Shown here piece by piece: positions 7,479 through 10,831 of a stretch of DNA of 10,831 bases. The translations under genes and the position numbers were made by a program. Source of the stretch: Candidatus Brocadiia bacterium (GTDB lineage Bacteria; Planctomycetota; MHYJ01; WSZJ01); NCBI GenBank assembly GCA_013360825.1, contig JABWAY010000132.1:1-10831 (forward strand). The letters are read 5' to 3'. The notes beneath the pieces are model-generated. The model was not told where the DNA came from and did not search any database. It worked only from the letters and a program-made list of their open reading frames with translations. How positions within the stretch are numbered: the first letter of the stretch is position 1; each line of letters starts with the position of its first letter.

Positions 7479-7508
7479 TTGCAAACCGGAGCCGCCCTCA
7501 GGTAGCCT
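7479..7508 (+). promoter_or_regulatory. Candidate sigma-70-type promoter for the secreted repeat gene
   Basis: TTGCAA (7479-7484) and TAGCCT (7503-7508) are separated by 18 bases. The -10 keeps the TAnnnT core and the -35 keeps TTG. Transcription would start near 7515, giving a leader of about 50 bases before ATG 7564. The call rests on pattern only. Confidence 0.4.
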
Positions 7509-7563
7509 GCGCCGGGAGCAAGAGGAGTGCATCGAGAGATCGTCATTCATGGGAGGATCTGGC

Positions 7564-7878
7564 ATGGGGAAGTTCATCGTCGTTCTCGCTGTCCTGCTCG
7601 GGGCCTTCGCGCCGGCGCTGATCTCAGCGGCACCCGGCAACCCGATGGCCGAACTCGGCCGCGAGGAGATCAAGTTCCAGGGGATGTACAACCAGTTGAA
7701 CGACTGGTACTGCTCTGCGGGTGGTGGTCCCCGGGCCGTCACCAGTGGGGGCAACGGCATTAACTTCGACAGCCTGATGCGGTCGCTCAACGCCCGCAGG
7801 GAACAGGCCTATCGGCGGCGGGGGCGCTCGGTGCCGGAGCCGTTCAGGTATGAGTGCGAGGGCCAGGAGCCCGAGTAG
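7564..7878 (+). CDS. Small secreted protein, first copy of a two-Cys repeat domain
   Basis: 104 aa, not recognised. ATG 7564 is chosen over the in-frame ATG 7549 because GGGAGGA (7551-7557) sits 6 bases before it and overlaps the earlier codon. Residues 1-23 form a classic signal peptide (Lys3, hydrophobic core, ISAAP). The mature part is one domain: L31-C50 with REExKFxGMY and WYC, a Gly-rich linker (52-64), then a basic helix with SLNARREQAYRRRG and a final Cys98. The two cysteines suggest one disulfide outside the cytoplasm. The TAG at 7876-7878 is followed immediately and in frame by a second copy of the same domain, so the gene was probably once, or still is through readthrough, a two-repeat protein of 177 aa. 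The stop aligns with a Glu in the first copy, so GAG to TAG is the likely change. Confidence 0.82.
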   Translation: MGKFIVVLAVLLGAFAPALISAAPGNPMAELGREEIKFQGMYNQLNDWYCSAGGGPRAVTSGGNGINFDSLMRSLNARREQAYRRRGRSVPEPFRYECEGQEPE

Positions 7879-8073
7879 CTGAAGCGGGAGGAAGTCAAGT
7901 TCCGCGGGATGTACGGCCAGCTCGACACGTGGAACTGCAATCTCGGAGAACAGAATTCCGAGGATTCGAACTACGTGGATCTGGACGGCATGCTGGATGC
8001 GCTGAATCGGCGCCGTGAGGCAGCCTACAGGCGGCGCGGGCAGAGCACCCCCGAGTCGTTCAGTTTCACCTGC
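7654..8073 (+). repeat. Tandem duplication of a roughly 68-residue coding unit
   Basis: Unit 1 is 7654-7857 and unit 2 is 7879-8073, separated by 21 bases that include the TAG. Protein identity is about half over the alignable ends, with the middle linker divergent in length and sequence. This indicates an old internal duplication rather than a recent slip. Confidence 0.75.
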
Positions 8074-8097
8074 GACGAAGACGAGGACGAGGGCTAG
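7879..8097 (+). CDS. Second copy of the two-Cys repeat domain, in frame after a TAG
   Basis: 72 codons directly after the stop of the secreted protein. They begin LKREEVKFRGMY and contain WNC, a linker, LNRRREAAYRRRG and a final FTC, then an acidic tail (DEDEDEG) and TAG. About 13 of the first 20 and 17 of the last 33 aligned positions match copy 1, and both cysteines are kept. There is no signal peptide of its own and no good start: ATG 7909 lies inside the conserved block and GGGAGGA is about 15 bases away. It therefore looks like the C-terminal half of a broken or read-through gene. Maintenance of reading frame and of all key residues argues that the stop is recent, false, or bypassed. Confidence 0.7.
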   Translation: MKREEVKFRGMYGQLDTWNCNLGEQNSEDSNYVDLDGMLDALNRRREAAYRRRGQSTPESFSFTCDEDEDEG

Positions 8098-8182
8098 GCG
8101 ACTTCCGGCCCGACGGTTCGGTCAGGGTTCCAGACGCCGGGCCCCGAGGGACGCCCCGGAAATTCCTGAACTGCAGCAGATC

Positions 8183-8208
8183 CCGCGGCACCCGCAAGGG
8201 TGCCGCGG
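8183..8208 (+). terminator. 11-bp hairpin with GCAA tetraloop after the repeat gene
   Basis: CCGCGGCACCC (8183-8193) and its exact complement (8198-8208) flank a GCAA loop, a GNRA tetraloop that makes a very stable RNA hairpin. It lies 85 bases after the TAG at 8097 and 79 bases before the next start. No U tract follows, so it is a terminator or 3'-end stabiliser by position. The rest of 8098-8287 holds nothing I can name. Confidence 0.55.
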
Positions 8209-8287
8209 TCACATCCCGGACGCCGCGCCCGGGCTTCCGACCGACGTTGCCCCTGCCCGCCCGCCTCCTCCGATACCGGTGCTCGAG

Positions 8288-8812
8288 ATGAAGGAACGCC
8301 TGAACCTCGCCTTCCCGTCGCTCCTTCTTATCGCCGTGGCGGTCTTCCAGATGGTACGGGCGGGGACGCTGCAGCAGTCGGCCTGGAAGGGCGGGGGGTT
8401 CGGGATGTTCTCGACCTCGGATGCCCCGAGCGCCCGGTTCCTGAGATGCTGGGTGCGGACCCCGGAGGGGGAGGTCCGGGTCGAGACGCCGCCGGATTTC
8501 CAGGAACTGGCGAGGCTGGCGCGCACGGTGCCGACACGCGAGAACCTCGAACGACTGGGTCGCTCCCTGGAAACCGGTGTCTGGATCGAGATGCCCGCGG
8601 ATCCGCTTCCGGGCCCCGGGAATGGGACCGCCGCGCCGCATGCGTCCGAGGTCTACCTCATGTGGCTCCCCCCGGGAACGCGCGTTCCCGAGGGATTTCT
8701 GGAGCGCCCGGTTCTCGGGACACGGATCGAAGCCTGGAAATGGCGGGTCGGCCGTGAGGACATGTCGATCTCCATCGAGAAGCTGGCGGACGCGGCGACG
8801 GGGGGGCGGTGA
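8288..8812 (+). CDS. Small membrane-anchored partner of the HTTM-like protein
   Basis: 174 aa. Residues 7-24 form a single hydrophobic helix after MKER. Next comes W33-KGGGFGMFSTSD, a motif I recall from short proteins encoded next to HTTM (vitamin-K-carboxylase-like) membrane proteins. The rest is a soluble mixed alpha/beta part with Cys54 and several Trp. ATG 8288 gives the MKER-hydrophobic start; a GTG three codons upstream is possible, and neither has a strong Shine-Dalgarno site. The stop overlaps the GTG start of the next gene by 4 bases, so the two are translationally coupled and likely act together in the membrane. Its biochemical role is unknown. Confidence 0.78.
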   Translation: MKERLNLAFPSLLLIAVAVFQMVRAGTLQQSAWKGGGFGMFSTSDAPSARFLRCWVRTPEGEVRVETPPDFQELARLARTVPTRENLERLGRSLETGVWIEMPADPLPGPGNGTAAPHASEVYLMWLPPGTRVPEGFLERPVLGTRIEAWKWRVGREDMSISIEKLADAATGGR

Positions 8813-9690
8813 AGCCGCTCGGGGATTTCGTCGACGCGTTCCGGGCGCATCTCGCCGCCGCCGCCGCGCTTCCAGTCTGGGAGCTGGCGACGCTGCTGAC
8901 GCTGCCGCTCCTGCTGCTGCACGCCGGGGAAGAATGGTACTTCAAGGTCCTGCTCGTGCTGCTCTGCGTCCCGGCGCTGCTGCTGCCCGGGTTGCGGTCG
9001 CGGTCGACGCTCTGGCTGGCGGTCTCCGTCGTCCTGCTGTTCGGCTACTTCAACCGCTGGTACTCGATGGACAACCACAAGTTCCTGACCGGGTACTGGG
9101 CGCTCGGGCTGTACTGTGCGGCGCTGTCGAAAGATCCCGCCGCCGGGATCCGCGTTCAGGCCCGGTGGCTGATCGGGCTCTGTTTCCTGTTCGCGACGGT
9201 CTGGAAACTGATCACGCCCGACTACCTCGACGCGCGGCACTTCGAGGTGGCCCTGCTTTCGGACTCCCGGTTCGAGGGGGTCGCGGCCACCGCCGGGGGG
9301 ATGTCGCGCCAGGACCTGCGTGCGAACCGCGAGAGCGTGACGCGCCTGGCATCCTGGAACGGGACCGAGGAGAAGGTCACGCTGAGGAAGAACGACCGGG
9401 TCCGGCGGATCGCGGTGCTCCTGACCTGGTGGACGCTGGCGATCGAGGGGGGGATCGCGGTCGCCTTTCTTGTTCCGGCGGGGTGGGCGCCGGCGCGACT
9501 TCGGCACCCGGCCCTCCTGGTCTTCCTGTTCACCACGTACGCGATCGCCCACGTGGTCGGCTACGGCTGGCTCCTCGCGATCATGGGCGTGGTCCTGACC
9601 CCCGACGACCGGCCGCGCACACGGGTGCTATACTTCGCGGCCATGGCCTGCCTCTACCTCTTCATGATCCCCGACGCCTTCCGCGCATGA
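8809..9690 (+). CDS. HTTM-like polytopic membrane protein
   Basis: 293 aa with about seven to eight hydrophobic segments, roughly at 23-38, 44-60, 66-82, 92-106, 118-136, 200-224, 233-262 and 271-287. A soluble loop lies at about 137-198. The motifs GYFNRWYSMDNH and FLTGYWALGLY, followed by WLIGLCFLFATVWKL, resemble the HTTM / vitamin-K-dependent gamma-carboxylase-like membrane family. The conserved Lys of true carboxylases cannot be confirmed by eye. The start is GTG 8809, overlapping the previous TGA as GTGA. Most homologues of this kind have no known reaction. The pairing with the upstream small protein suggests a two-subunit membrane complex (inference). Confidence 0.8.
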   Translation: MKPLGDFVDAFRAHLAAAAALPVWELATLLTLPLLLLHAGEEWYFKVLLVLLCVPALLLPGLRSRSTLWLAVSVVLLFGYFNRWYSMDNHKFLTGYWALGLYCAALSKDPAAGIRVQARWLIGLCFLFATVWKLITPDYLDARHFEVALLSDSRFEGVAATAGGMSRQDLRANRESVTRLASWNGTEEKVTLRKNDRVRRIAVLLTWWTLAIEGGIAVAFLVPAGWAPARLRHPALLVFLFTTYAIAHVVGYGWLLAIMGVVLTPDDRPRTRVLYFAAMACLYLFMIPDAFRA

Positions 9691-10154
9691 GCGAGTCCCG
9701 GCCGGCGCTTCCGTGGCCTGCGCTCGTGGCGGGGGTTCTGGCCGCCGCGGCGGCGCAGCGGCAGGCCGATGCTTCGCCGAACATGGAGTTGGGCGCTTTC
9801 TCGGTCAGCTTGGCCGTCAAGGATCTGGAGTCTTCCAGGCAGTTCTACGAGAAGCTCGGTTTTAAGGTTTTTGCCGGGGATGCTTCGAAGAACTGGTTGA
9901 TCCTGAAGAACGGCGATCACGTCATCGGCCTGTTCCAGGGCATGTTCGAACGGAACACCCTGACGTTCAATCCCGGGTGGGATGCCGACGCCAAGCCGGT
10001 GCCAGGCGCTCCCGACATTCGGGAAATCCAGCGACAGGTCAAGGCGGCGGGCGTTCAGCTCACCATCGAGGCGGACGAGACGACGACCGGGCCCGCCCAC
10101 TTCGTGGCCGTGGACCCGGACGGGAACCCGGTCCTGTTCGACCAGCACCTCTAG
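9687..10154 (+). CDS. VOC (glyoxalase/bleomycin-resistance fold) protein with N-terminal extension
   Basis: 155 aa from ATG 9687, which overlaps the preceding stop as ATGA. From residue 33 on (ATG 9783) the sequence is a complete single VOC domain of the usual 123-aa size: MELGAFSVSLAVKDLE, FYEKLGFKVF, NWLILKNGDHVIGLF, then DPDGNPVLFDQH at the end. The last motif carries the metal-ligand-type region of the fold. Residues 1-32 are hydrophobic and Ala-rich with almost no basic residues; they are atypical for this cytosolic family and either a poor signal peptide or the remnant of another gene. Base 9783 may be the true start, although neither start has a good Shine-Dalgarno site. Parts of the VOC region (TTTTAAGGTTTTTGCC near 9860) are less GC-biased than the neighbours. 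The substrate is unknown. Confidence 0.85.
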   Translation: MSESRPALPWPALVAGVLAAAAAQRQADASPNMELGAFSVSLAVKDLESSRQFYEKLGFKVFAGDASKNWLILKNGDHVIGLFQGMFERNTLTFNPGWDADAKPVPGAPDIREIQRQVKAAGVQLTIEADETTTGPAHFVAVDPDGNPVLFDQHL

Positions 10155-10179
10155 GAGGACGGCCCGCGCGGGGTGGACG

Positions 10180-10195
10180 TCGAGGCCCGCCTCGA
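10180..10195. terminator. Hairpin between convergent genes
   Basis: TCGAGG and CCTCGA around a CCCG loop lie in the 52-base gap between the convergent VOC and HemG-like genes, next to a loopless 10-base palindrome CCCGCGCGGG (10163-10172). It could stop transcription from both sides, but there is no T tract on either strand. Confidence 0.3.
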
Positions 10196-10206
10196 GCCCG
10201 CCCCGA

Positions 10207-10782
10207 TCAGATCAACACCCCGTGCGCCGACACCGGTCCCCGCACCGGCCCACCCAGGCTGGCCTTGAACTCGGCCGCAAACCGGATCAGGTCCGGCCAG
10301 TCGGTGTAGACGTGGTCCCGGGTGGTGTCGGTCGAACCGCCCGAACGGCCCGCGATCCACCGCATCAGAATCCGCTTGAACCAGCCGTACCGGGTGTACA
10401 TCAGGGCGCCCGGCACGAACTTCACCAGATTCGGCGTCCATCCCGTGGCCGTCACGAATCGATCCACGATCCGATCGAGGTCCTTGCGGGCCCGGGGCTT
10501 CGGGTCGAGGATGGCGAGACAGACGGCGATGAACCCGTTGGGAATCCGGCTCAGGACCGACGCGTGGCGGGTGACCCACTCCTGGAGCGGGTGCTGAAAA
10601 CCGCCCGCCTGGATCGATGCCGCCACCAGCGCGGCGTCGAATCTGCGCGGATCCGCCGGCACCTGGCCGGGTCGAGCAATCGTCACCTCGGCGCCGAGCC
10701 GTCGGAGTTCGCTCCCCAGGAACTCGGCGACCTTGCCGGTGTGACCGTCGGTGGTTCCGTACGCGATCAGGATTCGTGACAT
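10207..10782 (-). CDS. hemG: HemG-like flavodoxin-fold protoporphyrinogen IX dehydrogenase
   Basis: 191 aa, close to the 181 aa of E. coli HemG. The FMN phosphate loop is GTTDGHTG (9-16), equivalent to STRDGQT of HemG. AASIQAG (55-60) matches the ASIRYG region, PGALMYTRYGWF (124-135) matches AGALRYPRYRWY, and SGGSTDTTRDHVYTDW (147-162) matches SGGETDTRKEVVYTDW. The last block is the HemG-specific insert that separates it from plain flavodoxins. ATG 10782 has GAGGG 4 bases upstream. Known reaction of the family: quinone-linked, FMN-dependent oxidation of protoporphyrinogen IX to protoporphyrin IX, at the inner face of the membrane. No other heme gene is visible here. Another flavodoxin-domain role remains possible. 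Confidence 0.85.
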   Translation of the reverse strand: MSRILIAYGTTDGHTGKVAEFLGSELRRLGAEVTIARPGQVPADPRRFDAALVAASIQAGGFQHPLQEWVTRHASVLSRIPNGFIAVCLAILDPKPRARKDLDRIVDRFVTATGWTPNLVKFVPGALMYTRYGWFKRILMRWIAGRSGGSTDTTRDHVYTDWPDLIRFAAEFKASLGGPVRGPVSAHGVLI

Positions 10783-10831
10783 GGTACCCTCGGGCGGATC
10801 GAGCCACGAAGGAGTATCGCCGCGGGGTGCC

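Larger units (their letters stand above)
6888..7563. other. Divergent intergenic region of 676 bases, no convincing gene
   Basis: This region lies between the lipoprotein gene (minus) and the secreted repeat gene (plus). It contains both candidate promoters, the leader hairpin, the inverted repeat at 7231-7277 and an 8-base palindrome TGACGTCA (7202-7209). A minus-strand open frame across 6989-7387 exists but has no Shine-Dalgarno site, no recognisable domain and an implausible composition. I see no tRNA, riboswitch consensus or CRISPR repeat. Confidence 0.6.

Noticed and set aside
6888..7563. Possible riboswitch (for example c-di-GMP type) in the divergent region
   Set aside because: I looked for the GEMM-type conserved core and tetraloop-receptor segments and did not find them on either strand.
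7909..8097. Independent small gene starting at ATG 7909
   Set aside because: The ATG is inside the conserved GMY block of the repeat, so starting there would cut the domain. The purine-rich site upstream is too far away.
9222..9536. Minus-strand open frames opposite the HTTM-like gene
   Set aside because: These are Arg/Ser/Pro-rich shadow frames without RBS; the plus-strand membrane protein explains the codon pattern.
7876..10154. TAG recoded as pyrrolysine throughout
   Set aside because: TAG also ends the lipoprotein, repeat 2 and the VOC gene at the expected places, and no pyl genes are visible.

Overview
High-GC bacterial DNA, about 65% by eye, with strong G/C preference at third codon positions and good Shine-Dalgarno sites. 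All evident genes end in TGA or TAG. The content points to a Gram-negative-type envelope: a lipoprotein, a membrane-anchored FG-GAP / ASPIC-UnbV / thioredoxin / TPR protein, an HTTM-like membrane protein and a HemG-type flavoprotein. A planctomycete or another high-GC lineage rich in FG-GAP proteins (Acidobacteriota, Myxococcota, environmental candidate phyla) fits best. No rRNA or marker gene fixes this, so the taxonomic guess is weak.

Left block, minus strand, read from 6887 down to 31. First comes a large, very Asp-rich lipoprotein (6887-4245), followed by a 12-bp GC hairpin. Next is a giant multidomain envelope protein that would span 4100-705: membrane anchor, NTF2-like domain, FG-GAP propeller, ASPIC/UnbV, TlpA-like thioredoxin domain and TPRs. 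It is cut in two by a single in-frame TGA at 2322-2324. It is followed after 23 bases by a small anchored coiled-coil protein with a Spy/CpxP-like LTxxQ motif (681-31). The last two look like one operon for envelope redox or stress work.

Central intergenic region (6888-7563). This holds the divergent control regions of the lipoprotein and of the small secreted gene to its right, plus a conspicuous 14-bp imperfect inverted repeat (7231-7277). I see no convincing gene here.

Right block, plus strand. A small secreted protein (7564-7878) is followed, in the same frame and directly after a TAG, by a second copy of its mature domain (7879-8097). The two copies look like one two-repeat protein with a stop codon between the repeats. 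After a GCAA-tetraloop hairpin comes a tightly coupled set: a small anchored protein (8288-8812), an HTTM-like polytopic membrane protein (8809-9690, GTGA overlap) and a VOC/glyoxalase protein (9687-10154, ATGA overlap). The VOC protein carries an unexpected hydrophobic N-terminal extension. Convergent to these, on the minus strand, is a HemG-like flavodoxin-fold protoporphyrinogen oxidase (10782-10207).

The most notable feature is that two unrelated genes each carry one in-frame stop within otherwise intact coding sequence: TGA in the giant protein and TAG in the repeat protein. Sequence error or recent nonsense mutation is the simplest reading. However, the TGA is followed by a hairpin whose geometry resembles a bacterial SECIS element, and the TAG lies exactly at a domain boundary.
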